64,000 nucleotides of DNA from Nitrosomonadales bacterium. GTDB lineage: Bacteria > Pseudomonadota > Gammaproteobacteria > Burkholderiales > Gallionellaceae. The stretch's first letter is position 1. Every line of letters begins with the position of its first letter. Below the pieces are notes generated by a model. It worked only from the letters and a program-made list of their open reading frames with translations. It was not told where the DNA came from and ran no database searches. Location of the stretch: contig JACOUM010000012.1 of NCBI GenBank assembly GCA_016177795.1, positions 124,001-188,000 of the forward strand, in the 5' to 3' direction. Position numbers and translations under genes: made by a program. Positions 37,855-47,235 of this stretch are shown one piece after another.

Positions 37855-40431
37855 ATGAGCGAAAATTTTCAGGTACGCAAGGTCGCGGTGCTCGGCGCCG
37901 GCGTGATGGGCGCGCAGATCGCCGCACATCTGGTCAACGCCAACGTCGAGACGCTGCTGTTCGAGCTGCCTGCTAAAGAGGGCGACCCCAATGGCAATGT
38001 GAGCAAGGCTATTGACGGCTTGAGCAAGCTCGATCCTTCCCCGCTGGCAAGCCCGTCGCGCGCCAGCTTTATCGGTGCAGCAAATTACGAGCAACACCTC
38101 GACAAACTGCGCGATTGCGACCTGGTGATCGAGGCGATCGCCGAGCGCATCGACTGGAAGTCCGACCTGTACCGCAAGGTCGCGCCTTATCTCGGCGAGC
38201 GCACCATCTTCGCCAGCAACACCTCCGGCCTGTCGATCAACCGGCTCGCCGAGGCCTTCCCCGAGAAGCTGCGCCACCGCTTCTGCGGCATCCACTTCTT
38301 CAACCCGCCGCGCTACATGCACCTGGTCGAGCTGATTCCCTGCAAGGAAACCGAAGCGTCGCTGCTCGACCAGCTGGAAGAATTCCTGGTTTCCACGCTC
38401 GGCAAGGGCGTGGTGCGCGCCAAGGATACGCCCAACTTCATCGCCAACCGCATCGGCGTGTTTTCGATGCTCGCCACGCGGCACCACGCGGCAGCATTCA
38501 ACCTCGGCTTCGACACTGTGGATGCGCTGACCGGGCGCTATCTCGGCCGTCCCAAGAGCGCCACCTTCCGTACACTGGATATCGTCGGCCTCGACGTGTT
38601 CGCGCATGTAGTCAACACCATGCGCGAGAATCTCACCGACGACCCGTGGCACAAACATTTTGAATTGCCCAACTGGCTCGTCCATCTGGTCGATCAAGGC
38701 GCGCTCGGGCAGAAGACCAAGCGCGGCATCTACCAGAAGATCGGCAAAGACATCCACGTGCTCGACCTGCACACCCAAGAATACCGCCTGTCCGACGCGA
38801 AGGTGGATGACGCCGTGAAGGACATCCTGCGCGAGCGCGACTGGGCGAAAAAACTCGCCGGGCTGCACGACAGTACGCATCCGCAGGCGCAATTCCTCTG
38901 GGCGACGTTCCGCGACGTGTTCCACTACTGCGCGCTGCAACTGGAGCAGATCGCCGGCAACGCGCGCGACCTAGATTTCGCGGTGCGCTGGGGCTTCGGC
39001 TGGGACAGCGGCCCGTTCGAAATCTGGCAGGCCGCGGGCTGGCAGCAGGTCGCTGGCTGGATCGCCAGCGACATCGCCGCAGGCAAGGCCATGTCCGACG
39101 CCCCGCTGCCCGGCTGGGCGAGCGACCCGGCGCGCAGCGGTGTGCACACCCCGCAAGGCTCCTATTCCCCTCTCCCGATCCCCTCTCCTCAATCCTCTCC
39201 CGCAGGCGGGCGAGGAAGCGAACGAGAAAAGCAATTGTTAATTCCTGCGGGAGAGGGGCTAGGGGAGAGGGTTGGTTATCAACCCCGTTCCTCGCTCCAT
39301 GTGTATCAGCGCCAGCTCTTCCCTGACCGCCTGCTCGGCGAGTCCATGCACTATGGCGAGACCCTCTTCGAGACCAGTGATGTGCGCCTGTGGCACACCG
39401 GCGACGACATCGCCATCCTCAGCTTCAGGACCAAGATGCACACCATCGGCAACGAGGTGCTGGACGGCATCCTGCGCGCGGTCTCCGAGGCCGAGGCGCA
39501 TTGCAGCGCGCTGATTCTGTGGCAGACCGAAGCGCCGTTCTCCGCCGGCGCCAATCTGCTGCAACTGATGCAGGGCGTGCAGGAAAGCGGCGAGGCGCCC
39601 GCCGGGCTGCTCGACAAATTCATGGGCGCGGCGCAACGTGTCAAATACACCCTCGCGGGCGGCGGGGGACTGGGCGACATCGTCAACGCCGCGACCGGCC
39701 ACGTCCCGCGCGTCGAAGACGTGGTCGCCAAGTTCCAGCAGGTGTCGCTGCGCCTGAAATACGCGCAGGTGCCGACCGTCGCCGCGGTGCATGGCCTGGC
39801 GCTCGGCGGCGGCTGCGAATTCTCGATCCACTGCACGCGCATCGTCGCGACGCTGGAAAGCTACATCGGCCTCGTCGAAGTCGGCGTCGGCCTGCTGCCC
39901 GCGGGTGGCGGCTGCAAGGAGATGGCGCTGCGCGCCGCGCAGGAAGCTCGAGGCGGCGACATCTTCCCGCATCTCAAACGCTACTTCCAGAACATCGCCA
40001 CGGGCGAAGTCGCCAAGAGCGCCGAACTCGCGCGCGACATGGGCTACCTCCGCCAGTCGGACCGCATCGTGATGAACCAGTACGAGCTACTGCACGTCGC
40101 CAAACAGGAGGCCCGCGCGCTCACCGCCACCGCCTACCGCCCCCCGCTGCAAACCAGACAGATCCCCGTCGCCGGACGCCCCGGCATCGCGACACTCAAG
40201 GCCGCGATGGTCAACCTGCTCGAAGGCGGCTTCATCTCCGAACACGACTACAACATCGGCTGCCGCATCGCCGCAACCATGTGCGGCGGCGACGTGGAAG
40301 CGGGCAGCCTGGTGGATGAACAATGGCTGCTTGACCTGGAGCGACACCACTTCATGCAACTGCTCGCGACAGACAAGACCAAGGCGAGAGTGGAGTACAT
40401 GCTGAAGAACGGGAAGCCGTTAAGGAATTGA
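37855..40431 (+). CDS. 3-hydroxyacyl-CoA dehydrogenase/enoyl-CoA hydratase, with in-frame repeat insertion
   Basis: 858 residues. The N-terminal NAD-binding Rossmann motif is KVAVLGAGVMGAQIAAHL, followed by FGIHFFNPP-type spacing (CGIHFFNPPRYMHLVE). The C-terminal hydratase half has FSAGANLLQLMQ and AVHGLALGGGCEFSIHC. It resembles the FadN-type bifunctional enzyme, with the dehydrogenase first. Between QGSYS and RSSLHVYQRQLFPD (about residues 436-474) an insertion of some 38 residues is encoded by a repeat (PLPIPSPQSSPAGGRGSERE). It sits 97 bp after the acyl-CoA ligase gene. No thiolase gene follows in this window. Confidence 0.92.
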   Translation: MSENFQVRKVAVLGAGVMGAQIAAHLVNANVETLLFELPAKEGDPNGNVSKAIDGLSKLDPSPLASPSRASFIGAANYEQHLDKLRDCDLVIEAIAERIDWKSDLYRKVAPYLGERTIFASNTSGLSINRLAEAFPEKLRHRFCGIHFFNPPRYMHLVELIPCKETEASLLDQLEEFLVSTLGKGVVRAKDTPNFIANRIGVFSMLATRHHAAAFNLGFDTVDALTGRYLGRPKSATFRTLDIVGLDVFAHVVNTMRENLTDDPWHKHFELPNWLVHLVDQGALGQKTKRGIYQKIGKDIHVLDLHTQEYRLSDAKVDDAVKDILRERDWAKKLAGLHDSTHPQAQFLWATFRDVFHYCALQLEQIAGNARDLDFAVRWGFGWDSGPFEIWQAAGWQQVAGWIASDIAAGKAMSDAPLPGWASDPARSGVHTPQGSYSPLPIPSPQSSPAGGRGSEREKQLLIPAGEGLGERVGYQPRSSLHVYQRQLFPDRLLGESMHYGETLFETSDVRLWHTGDDIAILSFRTKMHTIGNEVLDGILRAVSEAEAHCSALILWQTEAPFSAGANLLQLMQGVQESGEAPAGLLDKFMGAAQRVKYTLAGGGGLGDIVNAATGHVPRVEDVVAKFQQVSLRLKYAQVPTVAAVHGLALGGGCEFSIHCTRIVATLESYIGLVEVGVGLLPAGGGCKEMALRAAQEARGGDIFPHLKRYFQNIATGEVAKSAELARDMGYLRQSDRIVMNQYELLHVAKQEARALTATAYRPPLQTRQIPVAGRPGIATLKAAMVNLLEGGFISEHDYNIGCRIAATMCGGDVEAGSLVDEQWLLDLERHHFMQLLATDKTKARVEYMLKNGKPLRN
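39163..39276 (+). repeat. Repeat inserted in frame in the hydroxyacyl-CoA dehydrogenase gene
   Basis: Long imperfect hairpin: CCCCTCTCCCGATCCCCTCTC at the left (reported here as words CCCCTCTCCC and CCCCTCTCC), a central CCCGC-AG-GCGGG, and GGGAGAGGGGCTAGGGGAGA at the right. The interior CTCTCCTCAATCCTCTCCCGC is shared with the 28.7-kb element. Confidence 0.8.
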
Positions 40432-40597
40432 CTGCGGCATATCGAAGGGGTAACCGCGGCCGCAGAGTATGGGGTAATATGGTGACGCCGGGCTATCCGC
40501 CTGTCAGCGAAACAGGCCGCATGATTTTGGCGGGATATGTCTTGTCGTTGAAGTAGGTTGTCAACATTCTGAAATTGCCTGAATCGAGAGGGACATC

Positions 40598-41110
40598 ATG
40601 CGTACATCAAGCAAGCTATTGGTATTGTCACTGGTTGTGCTCTATGGCTGTCAGCCGGAAACGCCCGCGCAGCAGCCTGTTGCGCCAGCTCCCGCAGAGC
40701 AGGTGATGCAGCCTGCCGCAAGTGAAACAGCAGCGGAAGAAGAAATGCCGCAGCCAACTCCGGCTCAGGCGGTTGATGCGCCGGCAGCGGAAACTGCTTC
40801 CGCCCCGGCCGTTGCCGAAGTCAAACCTGAAGCGCCTTCCACGCCTGCTGTGTCCGAAGCAGACGCCATGCAACTGGCGAAAAAGAACAATTGTTTCGCA
40901 TGCCATACAATCGACAAGAAAATGGTCGGCCCGTCTTTCAAGGATATTGCGGCCAAATACCGCAGCGATCCCGGAGCAGAAGCCTTGCTGATGGATAGAA
41001 TTGCCAAGGGCGGCAGCGGCGTATGGGGTGTCATGGTGATGCCGCCCAACCCGAAAACCAGCGAAGCAGATCGCAGGATATTGGCAAAACTTGTGCTGTC
41101 TTCAAAATAA
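40598..41110 (+). CDS. Lipoprotein-type mono-haem cytochrome c with a Pro/Ala linker
   Basis: 170 residues. A signal peptide with a lipobox-like LYGC suggests lipid anchoring. Residues 20-85 form a Pro/Ala/Glu linker, and residues 88-170 a class I haem domain: KKNNCFACHTIDKK, VGPSFKDIAAKY, a Met ligand in MVMPPNPKT. The haem domain is clearly paralogous to the soluble cytochrome encoded 150 bp downstream. The linker could let the haem domain reach across the periplasm. Electron shuttle role inferred. Confidence 0.88.
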   Translation: MRTSSKLLVLSLVVLYGCQPETPAQQPVAPAPAEQVMQPAASETAAEEEMPQPTPAQAVDAPAAETASAPAVAEVKPEAPSTPAVSEADAMQLAKKNNCFACHTIDKKMVGPSFKDIAAKYRSDPGAEALLMDRIAKGGSGVWGVMVMPPNPKTSEADRRILAKLVLSSK

Positions 41111-41258
41111 GCTGTCAACGCCACGGGGCGGGTTCGCGTTAATGCCTTACCGCCCAAGAAGAGAAGTCGGTTGGCAAAGCGGGCGGAGTTGTTTAGAATC
41201 GACAGCGAAGGAAAACCTTCACATTGTTCAGGTGTTTTAATCACAAAACGGAGAGAAT

Positions 41259-41573
41259 ATGAAATCTACGATTGTAAGCATGGTTGTAGCGGCGGGCTTG
41301 TTGGTCGCGGGTAGCGCGTTGGCCGCCGATATGCCGGCAGCTGCCAAAAAGAACAACTGCGTCGCCTGTCATGCAGTTGACAAAAAGGTAGTAGGTCCAG
41401 CTTGGGGTGATGTGGCCAAGAAATACAAGGGCGATGCAGGCGCTGCGGCACATCTGGACGGCGTGATCTCCAAGGGCGGCAAGGGTGTGTGGGGTCCGAT
41501 GCCTATGCCTCCCAACCCCAAGGTTACCGCCGAGGAAAGGAAGGAACTCATCGACTTCATTCTTGGTCTGTAA
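41259..41573 (+). CDS. Soluble periplasmic cytochrome c (c551/c552 type)
   Basis: 104 residues: signal peptide (ending SALAAD), then KKNNCVACHAVDKKVVGP, AKKYKGDAGAAAHL and the Met ligand in MPMPPNPKVT. It is the same family as the haem domain of the preceding lipoprotein and probably arose by duplication. GGAGAG precedes its ATG. A strong terminator follows, so it can be expressed as a short transcript. Confidence 0.92.
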   Translation: MKSTIVSMVVAAGLLVAGSALAADMPAAAKKNNCVACHAVDKKVVGPAWGDVAKKYKGDAGAAAHLDGVISKGGKGVWGPMPMPPNPKVTAEERKELIDFILGL

Positions 41574-41594
41574 GAACGAGTTGATGCGATCCGC

Positions 41595-41622
41595 AAAAAA
41601 GCCGGCGCAGGCCGGCTTTTTT
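41595..41622 (+). terminator. Rho-independent terminator after the c551/c552 gene
   Basis: AAAAAAGCCGGC, loop GCAG, GCCGGCTTTTTT: a GC-rich stem flanked by A and T runs, 21 bp after the stop; symmetric, so it can also act on the opposite strand. Confidence 0.9.
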
Positions 41623-41735
41623 GTTGCCTGACAATACAGTTTGCCTCCAGAAAATTGCCTCTTGAGTCTGCCCGTAGTTCAAGGTTTAATCGTGCCTGTG
41701 GCTTTCAGCCGCATGACGACAAACAGGGAGAAGCC

Positions 41736-43262
<1,527 letters not shown>

Positions 43263-43273
43263 AGGAGAGTGAA

Positions 43274-43888
43274 ATGAAAACCATTCTGATTGCCAATCCG
43301 AAAGGCGGCAGCGGAAAAACCACGCTGTCGGTCAACATTGCCGGATATCTGGCCAATCGCGGTCAGCGGGTGGCGATGCTTGACCTGGACCGGCAACAAT
43401 CTTCTGCGTTGTGGCTCGCCACGCGCGCTGACGATCTGCCGCGCATACGCACGCTCGATTCGAAGAAGGGGCATGATCGTCCAAATGACTGGCTGGTGAT
43501 CGATTCGCCTGCAGGCCTGCATGGCAAGAACCTTACCCATGCCCTCAAGCTGGCGCACAAAATCATCGTACCCGTCGCCCCCTCATTGTTCGATTTGCAG
43601 GCCAGCCGCGACTTTCTGCAATTGCTTGCCGACGAAAAGGCGGTGCGCAAAGGCAAGTCCAGCATCGGTGTGGTCGGCATGCGCATGGAAATGCGCACCA
43701 AGGCTGCCTGGGCGCTGGAGCATTTTCTCGCCACACTCGATCTGCCGGTGCTGGCCTACCTGCGCGAAACACAGGTGTATGTGAATGCTGCCTTCGAGGG
43801 AAAGTCACTGTTCGATTTGCCGCCCTACCTGGCCGAACGCGAGCTGGAACAATGGGCGTTTCTGCAGGACTGGCTGGAACAGGACTGA
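43274..43888 (+). CDS. Orphan ParA-family ATPase
   Basis: 204 residues from MKTILIANPKGGSGKTTLS, with GGAGAG upstream. The deviant Walker A KGGSGKTT, Walker B-like WLVIDSPAGLHG and KIIVPVAPSLFDLQASRDFLQLL define a MinD/ParA protein. There is no ParB or partition-site gene beside it, so it may position another cargo. It starts 12 bases after the symporter, suggesting co-transcription. Confidence 0.85.
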   Translation: MKTILIANPKGGSGKTTLSVNIAGYLANRGQRVAMLDLDRQQSSALWLATRADDLPRIRTLDSKKGHDRPNDWLVIDSPAGLHGKNLTHALKLAHKIIVPVAPSLFDLQASRDFLQLLADEKAVRKGKSSIGVVGMRMEMRTKAAWALEHFLATLDLPVLAYLRETQVYVNAAFEGKSLFDLPPYLAERELEQWAFLQDWLEQD

Positions 43889-43915
43889 CTGTTCGCCGGG
43901 CAAGACAGGTCACCA

Positions 43916-44392
43916 TCAATTCCCGAATGACCAGCTCGGTATGGCGTGCACAACCATGTAATCCACCGCCGCCCTGACTTCCGCATCCGTCAGCTTGGCA
44001 TTGGAACCGCGCGACGGCATGATACCCTTTTTACCCCTGAACCCTTTTACGGCATGTTCATAGAGAATTTCATTGCTCTGGGTAAGGCGCGCCTCCCAGT
44101 CCTCTTTGATACCCAGGCGCGGTGCACCTTTCAACCCGGATTTATGACAGATACTGCAAGTGCTTTTGTACACCTTCTCGCCGGTTACCAGATCAGGCGC
44201 AGCAGCAGCCGGCTCCATCCCCTCGTCCGCCCCCCCGGGGGGCGGCATGGCCGGAACCGGCACTGCCGCTACGTTGGTGGAGGTTGCGGCGCCAGCGGAC
44301 GCGCTGCGGGATGCGCCAGTCACGCTTCCTCTGCCACCGCACCCGGAAAGAAGTGCGAGTGACGCGGCAACGATCAATATTTGTTTTTTCAT
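43916..44392 (-). CDS. Lipoprotein cytochrome c5-type protein
   Basis: 158 residues from MKKQILIVAASLALLSGCGG, a lipoprotein signal with lipobox LSGC. After an Ala/Pro/Gly linker the haem domain shows YKSTCSICHKSGLKGAPRLG and a Met ligand in GIMPSRGSNAKLTDAEV, the cytochrome c5 pattern. It is divergent from radA. A membrane-tethered electron carrier is inferred. Confidence 0.9.
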   Translation of the reverse strand: MKKQILIVAASLALLSGCGGRGSVTGASRSASAGAATSTNVAAVPVPAMPPPGGADEGMEPAAAAPDLVTGEKVYKSTCSICHKSGLKGAPRLGIKEDWEARLTQSNEILYEHAVKGFRGKKGIMPSRGSNAKLTDAEVRAAVDYMVVHAIPSWSFGN

Positions 44393-44526
44393 GTTCGTCA
44401 TAACTCCCTGGTCGGCGAATTGTAAATTGTTTGGTTGCGGGGGGAAATATATACGGCCCGTGCGTCGATCCGGCTTGCGCCGCGATTTTGTTGTGCGCTA
44501 TTGTGCACAACATTCCCGGAGGCGGC

Positions 44527-45885
44527 ATGGCAAAAGCAAAAACAATTTATTCCTGCACCGAATGCGGCGGCCAGACGCCGAAGTGGCAGGGGCAGTGTCC
44601 GCATTGCATGGCGTGGAACACGCTGATCGAGTCGGTAGCCGAACCGGTCGCCAAGGGCGGCAACCGTTTCGGCGCGCTCGCGGCGAGCGGCAAGGTGCAG
44701 CGGCTCTCAGAGGTCGAGGCGGCGGAGGTGCCGCGCACGCCGACCGGCATCGAGGAATTCGACCGCGTGCTCGGCGGCGGACTGGTGTCCGGCGCAGTGG
44801 TGCTGATCGGCGGCGATCCGGGCATCGGCAAATCCACGCTGCTGCTGCAGGTGCTGGCGCATCTATCGAATAAACAAAACACGCTGTATGTCAGCGGCGA
44901 AGAGTCGGCGCAGCAGATCGCGCTGCGTGCCAAGCGGCTGGTGCTGGACGCGCGCAGCCTGCGCCTGCTGCCGGAGATCCAGATGGAAAAGATCCAGGCG
45001 GCCATCGCTCAGGACAAGCCGGACATCGTGGTGATCGACTCGATCCAGACCGTGTATTCCGAGCAGCTCACCTCCGCGCCGGGCTCGGTGGCGCAGGTGC
45101 GCGAATGCGCGGCGCAGCTGACGCGCATCGCCAAGAGCGGCAACATCACCATGATCCTGGTCGGCCACGTCACCAAAGAAGGCGCGCTGGCCGGGCCGCG
45201 CGTGCTGGAGCACATCGTGGACACCGTGCTGTACTTCGAGGGCGACACGCATTCCAGCTTCCGCCTGATCCGCGCGTTCAAGAACCGTTTCGGCGCGGTG
45301 AATGAGCTCGGCGTGTTCGCGATGACCGAGAAGGGCCTGCGCGAAGTCAGCAACCCCTCCGCGCTGTTCCTGTCGCAGCACGGCCAGCAGGTCGCCGGTT
45401 CCTGCGTGATGGTCACGCAGGAAGGCACGCGGCCTTTATTGGTGGAAATCCAGGCGTTGCTCGACGAGGCGCATTCACCGAACGTGCGGCGCCTGTCGCT
45501 CGGACTGGAGCAGAACCGGCTGGCGATGCTGCTCGCGGTGCTGCACCGCCACGCGGGCATCGCCTGCTTCGACCAGGACGTGTTCATCAACGCGGTCGGC
45601 GGCGTGAAGATCACCGAGCCGGGCGCCGACCTCGCGGTGATCCTCGCGATGGTCTCCAGCCTGCGCAACAAGCCGCTGCCGGAAAAACTGGTGGTGTTCG
45701 GCGAAGTCGGGCTGGCCGGCGAGGTGCGCCCGGTACAGCGCGGCCAGGAACGGCTGCGCGAGGCCGCCAAGCTCGGCTTCACGCAGGCCATCATCCCCAA
45801 GGCGAACGCGCCCAGACAGAAGATCGCCGGCATCGAGATCATCGCGGTGGAGCGCGTCGAAGAAGCGGTAAACAGATTACGGTAA
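44527..45885 (+). CDS. radA: DNA repair protein RadA
   Basis: 452 residues from MAKAKTIYSCTECGG. An N-terminal C4 zinc finger (CTECGG, CPHC), a RecA-like ATPase with Walker A GGDPGIGKSTLLLQ, the RadA-specific KNRFGAVNELG and a Lon-like C-terminal domain (VNAVGGVKITEPGADLAV). RadA promotes branch migration in recombinational repair. GGAGG lies just before the start. Confidence 0.97.
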   Translation: MAKAKTIYSCTECGGQTPKWQGQCPHCMAWNTLIESVAEPVAKGGNRFGALAASGKVQRLSEVEAAEVPRTPTGIEEFDRVLGGGLVSGAVVLIGGDPGIGKSTLLLQVLAHLSNKQNTLYVSGEESAQQIALRAKRLVLDARSLRLLPEIQMEKIQAAIAQDKPDIVVIDSIQTVYSEQLTSAPGSVAQVRECAAQLTRIAKSGNITMILVGHVTKEGALAGPRVLEHIVDTVLYFEGDTHSSFRLIRAFKNRFGAVNELGVFAMTEKGLREVSNPSALFLSQHGQQVAGSCVMVTQEGTRPLLVEIQALLDEAHSPNVRRLSLGLEQNRLAMLLAVLHRHAGIACFDQDVFINAVGGVKITEPGADLAVILAMVSSLRNKPLPEKLVVFGEVGLAGEVRPVQRGQERLREAAKLGFTQAIIPKANAPRQKIAGIEIIAVERVEEAVNRLR

Positions 45886-45910
45886 TTTTCTGCGTTCCTG
45901 TCTATTTGCC

Positions 45911-47194
45911 ATGAGCCATTACCTGCCCCGCCAGACATTCATGACCGTATTGCTGTGGGCATTATTGTGGCCGCTGGCTGCCCTTGCCGACAACGCCTGG
46001 ATCAAGCCCGGCATGGACGGCCAGCCACAGGTGCAGTTGTATTTCTTCTGGTCGCTGACCTGTCCGCACTGCACCGCCGCGCATCCGCATGTGGCTGCCA
46101 TCCCGGCGCTGCGGCCATGGGTAACGCTGCATGAACTCGAGGTCTCGAGCAACCAGAACAACGCGCACCGGTTTCAGGAAATTGTCGAGCAAGGCGGCAT
46201 GGAAGATGCCGCCGGCGTACCGGCCTTCCTGTTTTGCGGCGAGATGCATTTTGGCTGGGAAAGCGACGCCACCACCGGCGCGCAATTGCGCGAGCGGCTC
46301 GATGCCTGCCACGCCCGTACGCTCTCCGGGCGTCCGATCGTAGCGGATTCCGCTACGATCGCCAGAACCACGAGCGAAACCATCGAGATACCGTTGGTCG
46401 GCATTGTTAATACCGCCTCGCTATCGCTGCCGGCGCTGACCCTCGTGCTGGCCGGGCTCGATGCTTTCAACCCCTGCGCATTTTTTGTGCTGCTGTTCCT
46501 GCTATCCATGATGACGCACCAGAAAAGCCGCTCGCGCATGCTGATCACCGGCGGCATTTTCGTCGCAATGTCCGGCCTGATGTATTTCGCCTTCATGGCC
46601 GCGTGGCTCAGTGTTTTCCAGATTTTCGGCCACCTTGCCTGGGTGACGCTGGCGGCGGGGACGCTGGCGCTGCTCGTCGGCGCGGTGAATGTGAAGGATT
46701 TTTTCTGGTTCGGGAAAGGCGTCACACTGTCGATTCCAGAATCGAAAAAATCCGACATTTTCCGCCGCATGCACGCCATCCTTGCCGCCGATCGGCTGCC
46801 GGCAATGCTTGCCGCCACAGTCTTGCTGGCCGTCGCCGCGAACTTCTACGAACTGCTGTGCACGGCCGGCTTTCCGATGGTCTATACCCGCATCCTGACG
46901 CTGGCTGATCTTTCGCCTCTCGCGCGCTACGCCTGGCTCGCGGCCTATAACCTGATTTATGTCGTGCCGCTGGCCGCCATCGTCGCGGTCTTCACCCGCA
47001 CGCTGGGCGCACGCAAGCTCAGCGAACGCGAAGGCCGCCTGCTGAAACTCATGTCCGGCACGATGATGCTGGAACTGGGCGCGCTGCTGCTCGTCGCTCC
47101 CGGGCGTATCGGCCAGGCCGGCATCGCCTTTGGTCTGCTGGTTGCTGCTGTCCTGATTACTTTCATTGCCGCAAGACTGACCCGGGGAAACTGA
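45911..47194 (+). CDS. Thioredoxin-fold plus DsbD-like membrane protein (fusion)
   Basis: 427 residues. A signal peptide (ending AALA) precedes a thioredoxin-like domain with CPHC (residues 51-54, in WSLTCPHCTAAHPH). From about residue 165, hydrophobic segments form a CcdA/DsbD-like membrane domain with NPC in DAFNPCAFFVLL and a later cysteine in YELLCTAGFP. In DsbD these membrane cysteines carry electrons from cytoplasmic thioredoxin to the periplasm. The order here (thioredoxin first) differs from DsbD. It may support cytochrome c maturation. Confidence 0.8.
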   Translation: MSHYLPRQTFMTVLLWALLWPLAALADNAWIKPGMDGQPQVQLYFFWSLTCPHCTAAHPHVAAIPALRPWVTLHELEVSSNQNNAHRFQEIVEQGGMEDAAGVPAFLFCGEMHFGWESDATTGAQLRERLDACHARTLSGRPIVADSATIARTTSETIEIPLVGIVNTASLSLPALTLVLAGLDAFNPCAFFVLLFLLSMMTHQKSRSRMLITGGIFVAMSGLMYFAFMAAWLSVFQIFGHLAWVTLAAGTLALLVGAVNVKDFFWFGKGVTLSIPESKKSDIFRRMHAILAADRLPAMLAATVLLAVAANFYELLCTAGFPMVYTRILTLADLSPLARYAWLAAYNLIYVVPLAAIVAVFTRTLGARKLSEREGRLLKLMSGTMMLELGALLLVAPGRIGQAGIAFGLLVAAVLITFIAARLTRGN

Positions 47195-47235
47195 ATTGGC
47201 GTAACCGGGTGCGGCAAGGATTCGCCCGCAAAAAC

